DNA of 64,000 bases from Carnobacterium sp. CP1 (lineage in GTDB: Bacteria; Bacillota; Bacilli; Lactobacillales; Carnobacteriaceae): contig NZ_CP010796.1 of NCBI RefSeq assembly GCF_001483965.1, forward strand, positions 744,001 through 808,000, read 5' to 3'. Of the stretch, positions 1 through 8,969 are shown piece by piece (the stretch's first letter is position 1; each line of letters begins with the position of its first letter). The notes under the pieces were generated by a model. That model was not told where the DNA came from, did no database searches, and saw nothing but the letters and a program-made list of their open reading frames with translations. Both the position numbers and the translations under genes were made by a program.

Positions 1-44
1 TATTTTATCACCGTTTTAAACCGAACTTTTTCCCCTAAATATGC

Positions 45-50
45 TATACT
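45..50 (+). promoter_or_regulatory. Extended -10 promoter for the deoxynucleoside kinase
   Basis: TGCTATACT matches the extended -10 consensus (TGn before TATACT). No good -35 hexamer is visible. The leader that follows contains a small perfect palindrome, AGACCGGTCT, and then the TAGGAG ribosome binding site. Confidence 0.55.
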
Positions 51-106
51 AATAGGTGCAAATTAACGAAGACGAGACCGGTCTTTGATAGGAGTGTGAC
101 CGTCAA

Positions 107-778
107 GTGAAAGGGGAACATAAAGCTGTGATTGTGTTAGCTGGAATGATTGGTGCTGGAAAAAGTACTTATACAAAATTAATATCTGAAGCTTTAGGAA
201 GCGAGGCTTTCTATGAAAGTGTCGACGATAACCGGATTTTAGAAAAATTTTACGAGGATCCAAAACGCTGGGCTTTTTCCCTGCAGATCCATTTTTTAAA
301 TAGTCGTTTCCGGAGTATCAAATCTGCTTTTCTACATGAAAATAATGTCTTGGATCGTTCCATTTACGAAGATGCTTTGTTTACGAAAATAAACCATGCA
401 GAAGGCAATATGAGTGATGCAGAAATGGATACTTATTTGGATTTGTTAGATAATATGATGGAAGAATTAGATGGCATGCCAAAGAAATCGCCCGATTTAT
501 TGATTTATTTACGCGGGTCCTTGGATACTGTTTTAAGCCGCATTGAAAAACGCGGTCGTGTTTTCGAGCAGATTGAAGGAAACGAAGGGTTGTTAACTTA
601 CTACACCCATCTTCATGATCAATACGATGACTGGTTTAAAGCATACGATAAAAGCGCAACGATGGTGGTTGATATCGATACATTAGACTTAGAAAATCCT
701 GACGATGCTGTGGAGATCATTGGACGTGTGAAAGCCCGGTTAAATGAAGTACGCTCAGAAGCTATGGTGGCTGAATAA
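107..778 (+). CDS. Deoxynucleoside kinase (dNK family)
   Basis: Cytoplasmic kinase that phosphorylates deoxynucleosides for the salvage pathway. The 223-residue protein has a P-loop near residues 13-21 (GMIGAGKST) and the DRS motif (VLDRSIYED), both diagnostic of the dCK/dGK family; an arginine-rich LID (RIEKRGRVFE) follows. Length is normal for single-domain bacterial dNKs. The start is a GTG, with TAGGAG about 12 nt upstream. Which base is preferred (dA, dG or dC) cannot be read from the sequence. It is a single-gene unit ending in a terminator that overlaps the 3' end of the convergent gene. Confidence 0.9.
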   Translation: MKGEHKAVIVLAGMIGAGKSTYTKLISEALGSEAFYESVDDNRILEKFYEDPKRWAFSLQIHFLNSRFRSIKSAFLHENNVLDRSIYEDALFTKINHAEGNMSDAEMDTYLDLLDNMMEELDGMPKKSPDLLIYLRGSLDTVLSRIEKRGRVFEQIEGNEGLLTYYTHLHDQYDDWFKAYDKSATMVVDIDTLDLENPDDAVEIIGRVKARLNEVRSEAMVAE

Positions 779-782
779 CTTT

Positions 783-822
783 AAAAAGACAAAAGATGAA
801 CATTCATCTCTTGTCTTTTTTT
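783..822. terminator. Terminator between convergent genes
   Basis: AAAGACAAAAGATGAA pairs with TTCATCTCTTGTCTTT (one mismatch), followed by a T run. The last codons and TGA of the minus-strand gene (804-806) lie inside the stem, so one hairpin can serve the kinase and overlaps the end of its neighbour. Confidence 0.8.
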
Positions 823-1367
823 GTCTTCTTATTTTGCAGCCAAACGCAACCAAACGTTTGCGAAGCAGGCAAGATAGCAGCACTTCGACCATGATTATCG
901 TAAGCTTTAAAATAAAGTTTTCCATTTGGATCATAACCATAAGCATATACCACTACCCAATGGTTTTTATATGAACTGCCTAATAAACGTGCTGTTCCAA
1001 CTGCAACGGGCAAAGGATCAGGACGATCCAACAATTCGACTACTTTTTTATCAGGGATAAAACTCATTCTCGCATGATAATCTGGATTGTATTTCAATAC
1101 GACATTCAATCCATGCCAAAGGTCCCAAGGAAATGTACCGCGATAAGCAAAAGTTTCATCAATGACTGTTTTTAATCCGGTCAATAAAGACGTTTTAGAT
1201 ACATTAAGCCCATAAGTATGTAAGTAAACATCATGCAGCAGTACTGCACTGACATACGTTCCGCATATGCCCGGTTTTTGATTATTGATCCACGAACGGT
1301 ATTTGTTAAAGCGAGTGGGTTTTAAACCTGTCCACTTTTGAGGGTGCTGTGTGTGTTTTTCTTTCAT
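804..1367 (-). CDS. Papain-fold (peptidase C39-like) protein, function unknown
   Basis: A 187-residue soluble protein with no signal peptide. It shows the layout of a C39-like/papain fold: a cysteine in GICGTYVSAVLL near residue 35, a histidine in the HWVVVYAYGYD strand and a polar residue in AYDNHG, in the order Cys-His-Asn/Asp. C39-like proteins are often peptidases or bacteriocin-processing domains, but no transporter or bacteriocin precursor lies nearby, so the substrate is unknown. AAAGGAAC sits before the ATG. The product ends in a basic tail (KKTKKDKR) encoded by the terminator stem. Confidence 0.6.
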   Translation of the reverse strand: MKEKHTQHPQKWTGLKPTRFNKYRSWINNQKPGICGTYVSAVLLHDVYLHTYGLNVSKTSLLTGLKTVIDETFAYRGTFPWDLWHGLNVVLKYNPDYHARMSFIPDKKVVELLDRPDPLPVAVGTARLLGSSYKNHWVVVYAYGYDPNGKLYFKAYDNHGRSAAILPASQTFGCVWLQNKKTKKDKR

Positions 1368-1453
1368 TCTGATGGTTCCTTTCCGCTTACACTTTATTCA
1401 AGTTTAACATGAAATAAATAAACGCATTTTATATTTTCAGTTCAACTCAACTC

Positions 1454-1490
1454 AAAAAAACACTGACGAAAGAAAGCCATTCTTTGCCAG
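1454..1490 (-). terminator. Terminator downstream of lpd
   Basis: On the minus strand, CTGGC-AAAGAA and TTCTTT-C-GTCAG form a stem with one bulge around a short loop. TGTTTTTTT follows. It sits about 20 nt after the dehydrogenase stop codon. Confidence 0.65.
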
Positions 1491-1508
1491 CGCTAATGTT
1501 AACTCACT

Positions 1509-2909
1509 TTAAAAATGAATTGAAAATCCCATAGCCAATTCTGCAGCATCTGTCACTGTTTCAGAAAGAGTTGGATGCGCATGTACCGTACGGGCTAAGT
1601 CTTCCGCGACCATTTCCATATCAATAGCCAATGCCAATTCTGCGATTAAATCCGCTGCCCCAGCGCCCGCTACTTGTGCACCGACTATCTTTTCATCATC
1701 TGGGTGTAGAATCAGCCGAATAAAACCCGCCGGCTGGTTCAGCGATAACGCACGTCCATTTGCTTTCATAGGAAATTTACTAATCGTGTGCTTGATTTCA
1801 CTTACTTCTGCTTCTTTCAACGTCATGCCTACAGTAGCTAATTCAGGTTCTGTATAAACGGCTACCGGCATCGCTTTCGCTTGAACTTTAGCATCTCCGC
1901 CAGAAATGATCTCTGCAACTAACTTCCCTTCGTAACTAGCTTTATGCGCGAAAGCTCTTCCGGGAACCACATCTCCAATACCGTAAATTCCAGGTACTGT
2001 AGTCTTTAACTGATCGGTTACCGTTAATTTACCGCTTGCGGTTAGTTCAACACCCGCTTTTTCTAAATTCAACTGATCGGTATTCGGTTTTCGGCCAACG
2101 GTCACCAAGACATAATCTCCTTCCACGGTGCTTGGAACACCACTAGCTTCGTAACGAATTATGACTCCTGTGTCAGTCTCTTCCGAATGCGCTGCAGTTA
2201 CATTTGTAATAACGGTTACACCTTCTTCAACAAAGTTTTTTTTAACCAGCTCAACTAAATCATCATCAAAAAAAGAAATGATTTTTGGGTCTTTTTCTAA
2301 AATCGTAACTTTTGACCCAAAATTACTAAACGCTCCAGCTAATTGAGTTCCGACATACCCGCCTCCCAAAATAATCAGGTGTTTTGGGATTTCTTGAATA
2401 TTTAATCCGCCTGTCGTATCAACGACCCGTTTTCCAAACGGAATGACATATGGTTCGTTTAAAAGTTCGACCGGTTTGCTGCCCGTAGCGATCACAGCAT
2501 TTTCAAATTCGATTTCTTGTTCGCCTTCTGTCGTTGTGACGATTAAATTTTTTTGGTTTTTAAAAGAAGCCGTTCCTCGAATAATCTCGACGTTATTTTT
2601 TTTTAATAAGCCTTCTACGCCTTTCGTCAACGGTTTAATAACTTTATTGTCTTTCCATTCCTGCATTTTTTGAAAATCGATTTTAACATTGGTCGATCGT
2701 ACTCCAAAAACTTCTGAGTGAATGGCTTCATAATAGCGATTGCCTGCTGAAACTAATGCTTTTGATGGGATACATCCGACATTTAAGCAAACCCCGCCGA
2801 TATATTCTTTTTCAATAATAGTGATTTTTTGTCCTAATTGGGCTGCTCGAATAGCTGCGACATAACCTCCAGGGCCAGATCCGATGATCACCGTTTCTTT
2901 CTTTTCCAT
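1509..2909 (-). CDS. lpdA: Dihydrolipoyl dehydrogenase (E3)
   Basis: FAD/NAD flavoprotein that reoxidises dihydrolipoamide in 2-oxoacid dehydrogenase or glycine-cleavage complexes. The N-terminal FAD Rossmann motif is GSGPGG (about residues 10-15). The redox disulfide is GGVCLNVGC (Cys41 and Cys46). A second, NAD-binding GGGYVG lies mid-protein and HAHPTLSE forms the C-terminal His-Glu pair. The 466-residue length is normal and there is no N-terminal lipoyl domain. ATG at 2909 is preferred because AAAGG directly abuts the alternative ATG at 2921. No E1 or E2 gene is adjacent, so this E3 acts with complexes encoded elsewhere. It has its own promoter and terminator. Confidence 0.93.
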   Translation of the reverse strand: MEKKETVIIGSGPGGYVAAIRAAQLGQKITIIEKEYIGGVCLNVGCIPSKALVSAGNRYYEAIHSEVFGVRSTNVKIDFQKMQEWKDNKVIKPLTKGVEGLLKKNNVEIIRGTASFKNQKNLIVTTTEGEQEIEFENAVIATGSKPVELLNEPYVIPFGKRVVDTTGGLNIQEIPKHLIILGGGYVGTQLAGAFSNFGSKVTILEKDPKIISFFDDDLVELVKKNFVEEGVTVITNVTAAHSEETDTGVIIRYEASGVPSTVEGDYVLVTVGRKPNTDQLNLEKAGVELTASGKLTVTDQLKTTVPGIYGIGDVVPGRAFAHKASYEGKLVAEIISGGDAKVQAKAMPVAVYTEPELATVGMTLKEAEVSEIKHTISKFPMKANGRALSLNQPAGFIRLILHPDDEKIVGAQVAGAGAADLIAELALAIDMEMVAEDLARTVHAHPTLSETVTDAAELAMGFSIHF

Positions 2910-2974
2910 TATTGTTTTCATCCTTTCCGTTCTTACTATCGTTTAACCGAAAGCGAATTCAACACTTATTATTT

Positions 2975-2980
2975 ATTATA
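2975..2980 (-). promoter_or_regulatory. -10 element upstream of lpd
   Basis: Consensus TATAAT on the minus strand, about 65 nt upstream of the lpd start. The -35 region is only a T-rich stretch. It separates lpd from the end of the polysaccharide operon. Confidence 0.45.
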
Positions 2981-3097
2981 TCGTTTTTTACAACAAAAAA
3001 AACAATTCTTTTGCTTGCCCCGGTTATCAAGCAGTTCATAGTTCAGCTCCTATCTCCAACACAGTCACTACATTAGGCAACTAGCAATCGTTTGTTT

Positions 3098-4081
3098 TCA
3101 ATTATCGTTATCATAGCTGGGTTGGTCTTTTCGCTTCAGTTTCCAAATAAGATAACTTAATTTTAAACTACTGCGCGCTACGAGATAATTCATTTGTAAT
3201 TTTTTATCGTTTAACTCACTTAATTTATAATGATATAAGTTTTTTTTGAGATCATTTACCATCCAACCGTGGCTTATCTTTTGCTCATAAGCATACATTA
3301 ATAACTCTAAATTAAAAGTCATGTATTGTTCTTTTAATTTGATCACATTGATTTCTGCCAAATCTTCACACAACTCTATCACTCGCGACAATGCAGTTAG
3401 TCCTGATAGATTTTCTTTATCTGTGATGAAAGAAGAAAAGGTAAACAGATATGGGCTCTTCACATAATGGTAATAAGGCGTAGGAGTATAGATGATTTTC
3501 TCGCTTTTTAAAAAACATTGGATACACATCAACAAATCTTCGAAAAGATAAATGGTTGGATCGAACCGCAGACTAGGAGGCTGTTTGAACAAATCCATCA
3601 AAAAGAGTTTGTTGTTCATAAACCCATATTGCTTCTTTCGGTTTAGTTCTTTTTGAAGCGCTTCTTCCCTCTGCCATTCAATAACTTGGTGCGGTCCAAT
3701 ATACTTGCTATTGCTGCCAAAGTCTTCTTCAATGTAGCCGCAAATAATAATCTCTGCTTGAGTTTTCAGCATCAGTGAAATCAAATTTTCAAACATCACC
3801 TCATCTACACGATCCATTGAACTCACAAAGCTTACATACTTTCCTTTAGCGATCAATAGTCCTGCATTATAAGCAGACGAAAGTCCATTTCTTTTTTTGT
3901 GAATGACTTTGAAACGAGAATCTGCCCTGGCAAAACGTTCGCAGATTTGCCCACTGGCGTCCGTCGATCCATCATCCACTAAAATGATTTCCAGTTTATG
4001 ATAGGTTTGGTATCTTAAATCATTCAAACATTTTACAAGATAGTTTTCCGCATTATAAACTGGAACAATAATGGATATCAT
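3098..4081 (-). CDS. Glycosyltransferase family 2 protein, degenerate DXD
   Basis: Cytoplasmic GT-A glycosyltransferase, 327 residues, last gene of the polysaccharide operon. The N-terminus IVPVYNAENYL and ILVDDGSTD are a typical GT2 nucleotide-sugar site. The metal-binding DXD that normally reads like VDSDD appears here as VSSMDRVDE, so both leading aspartates of the usual motif are replaced. A Lys/Arg-rich C-terminal part probably lies on the membrane. GGAGG precedes the ATG. The acceptor and donor are unknown. Activity may be altered or lost given the DXD change. Confidence 0.8.
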   Translation of the reverse strand: MISIIVPVYNAENYLVKCLNDLRYQTYHKLEIILVDDGSTDASGQICERFARADSRFKVIHKKRNGLSSAYNAGLLIAKGKYVSFVSSMDRVDEVMFENLISLMLKTQAEIIICGYIEEDFGSNSKYIGPHQVIEWQREEALQKELNRKKQYGFMNNKLFLMDLFKQPPSLRFDPTIYLFEDLLMCIQCFLKSEKIIYTPTPYYHYVKSPYLFTFSSFITDKENLSGLTALSRVIELCEDLAEINVIKLKEQYMTFNLELLMYAYEQKISHGWMVNDLKKNLYHYKLSELNDKKLQMNYLVARSSLKLSYLIWKLKRKDQPSYDNDN

Positions 4082-4184
4082 TCGTCTGCCTCCTTCAGTT
4101 TATTTTATGTAATCTTGCTCTGATAAAACACTAGCCATTTGATAAGACTGCAGCTTAACAAATGACTAGCTGCCAATAAACGTT

Positions 4185-5252
4185 TTACCATAAGTCGTTG
4201 TTTTTTTCTTTTACTTTTTGCGAATATAAATAACGTTTTAATTTAAAAAACAACAGATAAAGCCAGTACATCAGTTCCGTGTTATCCCAACGATACAACC
4301 CTACTAGAAACCGTGCTTCAAAAGACGAGATAGCTATGGCTTCTGCTTGCCTTTTGATTTCTTGATTATCTAAAACCCTTCGAAAAAAATTTAATTTGTC
4401 TTTTTTGGGGATAGCCTGGTCCTTTTTATATAAAAGAGCTAAACAATTGAAAATATACCGCATATACGTGCTGGCATAAACACGCAGCTGCTCTTCAGTA
4501 TTCATGTGGTAATAATAATAAAGTTGTTTTCTGGCAATATTATAGTACTGCATTTGTTGGTACAACCGTTCACAATAACGCGGTTCACTATCCAGTTCAT
4601 TTTGCTCATGGTAATGGTAATATTTATTCGGGGTAAATGTTATTCCGGTAACTTTTCTTAAATACGCTATATTGAAAAAAAGATAGTATCCTGTTATTTC
4701 TTCATTCAACAAAAGGAGTTGATTGTCTTCTATCAGGGTTCTGCGGTACATTTTATTCCAAATGTGGTGTAACTGTTTTTCCTTATCAAACTTTAAAATA
4801 GCATTGACAATGTTTTTTCTCCCCAAAAAAGTCGAATTCCAATTAGAAGACCTGCTGGTTTTTGTCTGAAGATTACTGTCATCCGTTGTAACCTCGCATA
4901 CTGCCAAATCGACCCGGTTCAATTCAGTATTGTAATACATTTCTTCAGCCATCTCTTTTTCGATCCAATCTTTTGAGTGAATAAAAAGAACCGTTTCTCC
5001 TGTAGCAGCCTTCAACCCTTTGTTCAGAAGTTCATGCAGTCCATCTTTTTCAGAATAAAGCACTTGAACTCGTGGATCATATCGACAATATTCTTCATAA
5101 AGTGTGGTGTTTTGGTTCATTGTTTTGTGATCGATTAAAATAATTTCAATTTCTTCCAACGTTTGTCCAAAAAGACTGCTCATACACCGCTGAACTTCCG
5201 CTTGTGTACTGGAAACTGGAACAATAATAGAAACACAGATAGTCTTCTTCAA
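4185..5252 (-). CDS. GT2-like protein with lost catalytic motifs
   Basis: A 355-residue GT-A-fold protein, recognisable from IIVPVSSTQAEVQRCMSSL and the overall GT2 layout. It lacks the usual aspartates: the VDDGSTD position reads IDHKTMNQN and the DXD position reads IHSKDW. This suggests a non-catalytic paralogue or a strongly diverged enzyme. The start is TTG behind an unusually G-rich GGAGGGGGAG site. It lies between the tyrosine kinase gene and another GT2 gene, with about 100 nt gaps on each side that are larger than elsewhere in the operon. Confidence 0.7.
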   Translation of the reverse strand: MKKTICVSIIVPVSSTQAEVQRCMSSLFGQTLEEIEIILIDHKTMNQNTTLYEEYCRYDPRVQVLYSEKDGLHELLNKGLKAATGETVLFIHSKDWIEKEMAEEMYYNTELNRVDLAVCEVTTDDSNLQTKTSRSSNWNSTFLGRKNIVNAILKFDKEKQLHHIWNKMYRRTLIEDNQLLLLNEEITGYYLFFNIAYLRKVTGITFTPNKYYHYHEQNELDSEPRYCERLYQQMQYYNIARKQLYYYYHMNTEEQLRVYASTYMRYIFNCLALLYKKDQAIPKKDKLNFFRRVLDNQEIKRQAEAIAISSFEARFLVGLYRWDNTELMYWLYLLFFKLKRYLYSQKVKEKNNDLW

Positions 5253-5377
5253 AACTCCCCCTCCTCAAAATGAAGGAACACCTAAAGAAATAGTAATAGT
5301 CCTAAAAGTATTCTAGTCATTCAACCGGTCGTGCTCATCAGATGGCAAATGACTAGAAAAAACACTTTAAATTGAGT

Positions 5378-6121
5378 TCAATAAAATGAATCGTGGTGGC
5401 CTTTCTTTTCTACTCCATAATAACTGCTATTCATATCTTCATTTTCCACTGTTCCATTGAAAACAGAACCAATAATCGTAGCTTTGGACATCTCCAATAA
5501 TTCTTTAGCTTTCATAACCGAGTCTTTGGTCGATATTCCTTTACGAATAACAAAAATAGTACCGTCTGCCATATTCGCCATAATCTGAGCATCTGCTACA
5601 GCAATGATAGGGGGAACATCCACAATGATCAAATCAAATCGTTTTTTCAAATCATTCATCAGTTGCTGCATCCGTTTAGAAGCCATTAACTCAGAAGGAT
5701 TAGGTGGAACGGGTCCGCACGTTAACACAGATAAGTTGCTAGAACCGATTTTGTGAATAACGCGGTCCTCATCTAAACCTTTGGTAGACAGCAGTGTTGT
5801 TAACCCATCCCGGTTGGTCAATTTAAATAAGTTATGAATAACCGGTTTGCGCATGTCCGCATCTATTAGTAGGACTTTCATGCCCTGCGAAACAAATGAG
5901 AGCGCTAGGTTTGACGCTATTGTTGATTTCCCGGCTCCTGATTCAGCAGAGGTAACAACGAAAGTTTTTAATACGTTGTCAACAGAAGAAAATTGAATGT
6001 TAGCTCTAAGTGTGCGATATTGTTCAGAAATACGAGAAGCAGGATGAGTAACCATTTCTAACTCTGAAGGGTTACCTTGTTTTACAGTTCGTGTATGTTT
6101 TCCTTTTAAGAATGCTAACAT
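5378..6121 (-). CDS. Capsular polysaccharide tyrosine kinase CpsD-like
   Basis: Bacterial tyrosine kinase (BY-kinase) that pairs with the membrane adaptor encoded just upstream (14 nt gap) to control polysaccharide chain length and export. The 247 residues include Walker A SAESGAGKS (about 59-67), Walker A' VLLIDADMRKP and Walker B LIIVDVPP. The last 16 residues (from SSYYGVEKK to DSFY) carry the tyrosine cluster that is autophosphorylated in this family. No cognate CpsB/Wzb phosphatase gene is in the window. The kinase/adaptor pair sits near the operon's 3' end rather than the more common 5' position. Confidence 0.92.
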   Translation of the reverse strand: MLAFLKGKHTRTVKQGNPSELEMVTHPASRISEQYRTLRANIQFSSVDNVLKTFVVTSAESGAGKSTIASNLALSFVSQGMKVLLIDADMRKPVIHNLFKLTNRDGLTTLLSTKGLDEDRVIHKIGSSNLSVLTCGPVPPNPSELMASKRMQQLMNDLKKRFDLIIVDVPPIIAVADAQIMANMADGTIFVIRKGISTKDSVMKAKELLEMSKATIIGSVFNGTVENEDMNSSYYGVEKKGHHDSFY

Positions 6122-6135
6122 AATATCTCACCTTC

Positions 6136-6888
6136 CTAAATACGATTTTTATTTTTTACAGGAATTGTGTCCAATGGTACGTCAATGGTATTTTCTTTCA
6201 TCATTTTAGTTTCTGCATTTTTAGATTCTGAGATATTTCCTAAGGGTACCCACTCTAATACTTCTCGGATGAACTGTTCATCTTGAATGGTGCGATCATA
6301 TTTTTCGAGTATCAAGGATAGCAAGACGCCTCCACCTAATCCCATGACCAAACCTAAAATTAAATTGATTCCCAAATTTGGTGAAATCGGAGCCAAGTTC
6401 GGTTTCGCAGTTGAAAAAATCGCTACATTTCGAACGTCCATTAACGTTCCTATTTCACTTTTAAAAATGTTCGCTGTTTCATTGGCAATTTCTGCCGCAA
6501 GATAGGGGTTCGCATCTTCAACAATAATGGAGAAAACTTGTGATTGGTCGCTGCTTTCGACTGTTATTTTTCCAGCTAATTCTTCGATAGACAGAGGTGT
6601 TTTTAAATTGTTGCGAACTTCTTCCAAGATGACCGGTCCTTTAATCACATCTTTATAGGTATTGATCAATTGAATATTCGTTTGAACATCGTATGCTTGT
6701 CCGAATTCGCTTGCTCCAACAGTATGTTTCACCAGCAATTGCGTTGAAGAATGGTATTGAGGAGTAAGCAAGTAATATGTTATGCCGCCAGAAGCAACCA
6801 AACCTAAGAATCCTAAAACAAGGATCATACTAAATCTTTTTTTAAGAACCGCTACAGTTGCTTTTAAATTTATTGATTCATCAATCAT
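6136..6888 (-). CDS. Chain-length determinant / kinase adaptor, CpsC-like (Wzz family)
   Basis: Membrane protein of about 250 residues with two transmembrane helices (about residues 20-42 and 170-195) flanking an extracellular Wzz domain. The second helix is preceded by the proline-containing LAPISPNLGIN motif typical of polysaccharide co-polymerases. It activates the neighbouring CpsD-like kinase in known systems. GGGAG is 9 nt before ATG 6888 but abuts the alternative ATG at 6897, so the shorter start is preferred. Confidence 0.88.
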   Translation of the reverse strand: MIDESINLKATVAVLKKRFSMILVLGFLGLVASGGITYYLLTPQYHSSTQLLVKHTVGASEFGQAYDVQTNIQLINTYKDVIKGPVILEEVRNNLKTPLSIEELAGKITVESSDQSQVFSIIVEDANPYLAAEIANETANIFKSEIGTLMDVRNVAIFSTAKPNLAPISPNLGINLILGLVMGLGGGVLLSLILEKYDRTIQDEQFIREVLEWVPLGNISESKNAETKMMKENTIDVPLDTIPVKNKNRI

Positions 6889-6960
6889 TTTTGCCATCTC
6901 CCAGCTTTATTTTTTTTCCAATAGTTTCAATAAGTAAATGAATGGTTGGCTGCTTGAGTG

Positions 6961-8769
6961 CTAATCGATTTTGGCGAACTCAATGAGTTTGCTTTTTATC
7001 TTAGCGCTATTGTCTTGATTTAACGATTTTACAAACGTCATCACGTCATCTAATGGCCGGTTGACCGCTTTTCCAACAAATATCTTATCGTAAACTTTTT
7101 CACCGGTGTTTTCACTATCGACCAATAAAATTTCGTAAAGTTTCTCTCCTGGACGAATCCCAGTTTCAACTATTGGGATCTCATCCTCTGTAAATCCGCT
7201 CAATTTGATGACTTTCTTAGCTAGATCAACGATTTTAACGGGTTTCCCCATGTCTAGTACAAATATTTCTCCACCTTGAGCTAACGTTCCCGCTTGGATA
7301 ACTAAACGACTAGCTTCTGGTATCGTCATAAAGTAACGGGTCATGCGAAAGTCGGTAACAGTAACGGGGCCGCCAGCCATAATTTGTTCTTCGAATAATG
7401 GGACCACACTTCCTCTGCTTCCCAGCACATTCCCAAACCGTACAGCTGTAAATTTCGTCTTTCCCGGTTCATTTAAATTGGTAACGATCATTTCGGCAAT
7501 CCGCTTAGTCGCGCCCATAACATTTGGAGGATTGACCGCTTTGTCGGTAGAAATCATGACAAACGTACCAACATTTGCTGCTTTGGCTGCTTCAGACATG
7601 TTCTTTGAACCATAAATATTATTTTTAACAGCTTCAAACACATTATATTCCATCATAGGCACGTGTTTATGAGCTGCAGCATGGTAAACGATATCCGGTT
7701 TAAACATTTCCATCACTTCAAACATTCTTGTTCTATTTTGAATGTCCGCAATGACTGGGGTGATTTCAATTTGTCCGGCATAGAGTTTGTTTAGCTCACG
7801 ATGGATTTGATAAATAGAATTTTCACCATGTCCTAGCAAAATAATTTTTCTGGGTTTGAATTTAGAAACGACGCGGCAAATTTCTGAACCGATTGAACCG
7901 CCTGCCCCGCTGACTAAAATAACTTTTCCGCTGATGTCTTCTGAGATTTGTTTCGTATCTAATGTGATTTCTTCTCGTCCCAAAAGGTCTACCACGTCTA
8001 TTTCCCGTAAGCGGCTAACGGTTAATTTCCCATTGATGATGTCTTCTATTGACGGCATTAAATTGACCGTCACTTTGCTTTGATTGCAGATGTTAATGAT
8101 TTGTTCCAGTTTTTCCGGTTCTAAAGAAGGAATGGCTACCGTAATTTGGCTGATGTTGTGTTTTTTCACCAGAAGAGGAATGTCTGCTACATTGCCCAAA
8201 ATGGGAATACCATATAATCTTAACCCGTGTTTCCGCTGATCATCATCCACGATGCCGATCACGTTTATGTCTCGTGCTTTTTTTTGAATGTTCTTTATAA
8301 AGATATTTCCCCCATCACCCGCTCCGACAACCAGTGTTCTCACTTTTTTGAGAGTTCCTTTATCTCGTTCTAGGTAATGCCGGTATTCATTCACAACCCG
8401 AGCTAAGACACGTCCGCCACTGACTAGCAATAAGGACAGCAGATAAACAAGTAAGATATAACGGAAACTTGTTTTTTCTAAAAATACTGTTGTCAATAAG
8501 AACGTTATTCCAAAAGAAATCGTGATGGTTGTAAATAAAATGAGCATCTCTTTAATACTGGTATACCGATAAAGAGTCTCACAAACCTTGAAGTAACTAG
8601 CCAACAAAACGTAACCAAGAGTATATGTGAGCAAGATCGCAGCATAAGACTCCGTTGGTAAAAATAAATAAGGTTTTAGGAAGATAAAAGTAATGCCGCC
8701 TGAACACATTATTAAGAGTAAATCTAATGTAATGAACCGTGCTTTTTTGATTTGTCGTTTGATAAACAT
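6961..8769 (-). CDS. Membrane nucleotide-sugar 4,6-dehydratase, CapD/PglF/EpsC type
   Basis: Probably converts UDP-GlcNAc to a 4-keto-6-deoxy sugar, the first step toward bacillosamine-like amino sugars. Four or so N-terminal membrane helices (residues 1-125) precede two Rossmann motifs: GAGDGG, and the catalytic-domain GAGGSIGSE. The catalytic strand reads STDKAVNPPNVMGATKR, with Met replacing the usual Tyr, as in the large CapD/WbpM/PglF dehydratases. Start at 8769 (602 residues) is chosen because GAGGTGG precedes it; an upstream ATG at 8853 would add 28 atypical residues. It logically pairs with the DegT-type aminotransferase at the operon start. Confidence 0.9.
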   Translation of the reverse strand: MFIKRQIKKARFITLDLLLIMCSGGITFIFLKPYLFLPTESYAAILLTYTLGYVLLASYFKVCETLYRYTSIKEMLILFTTITISFGITFLLTTVFLEKTSFRYILLVYLLSLLLVSGGRVLARVVNEYRHYLERDKGTLKKVRTLVVGAGDGGNIFIKNIQKKARDINVIGIVDDDQRKHGLRLYGIPILGNVADIPLLVKKHNISQITVAIPSLEPEKLEQIINICNQSKVTVNLMPSIEDIINGKLTVSRLREIDVVDLLGREEITLDTKQISEDISGKVILVSGAGGSIGSEICRVVSKFKPRKIILLGHGENSIYQIHRELNKLYAGQIEITPVIADIQNRTRMFEVMEMFKPDIVYHAAAHKHVPMMEYNVFEAVKNNIYGSKNMSEAAKAANVGTFVMISTDKAVNPPNVMGATKRIAEMIVTNLNEPGKTKFTAVRFGNVLGSRGSVVPLFEEQIMAGGPVTVTDFRMTRYFMTIPEASRLVIQAGTLAQGGEIFVLDMGKPVKIVDLAKKVIKLSGFTEDEIPIVETGIRPGEKLYEILLVDSENTGEKVYDKIFVGKAVNRPLDDVMTFVKSLNQDNSAKIKSKLIEFAKID

Positions 8770-8969
8770 AACCCCACCTCGTCCCTTCATTAAATTTAAT
8801 TTCAATGATGTCATTCGATTCATAGAAAACTTATTTGTTCGAATAGACTGCAATTAGAGATGATCAATTTTGCTAACAGTACTTGACCTTGTTAAAGCTG
8901 CTTGTAAGTTGCTGAACGGAATAAGAATGAAATATATGAAAGAAATAGAAGAAATGAACCGCAGAGGTT

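Noticed and set aside
744-974. Open frame across the kinase stop and the convergent gene
   Set aside because: It runs through a terminator and antisense to the C39-like gene, with no domain.
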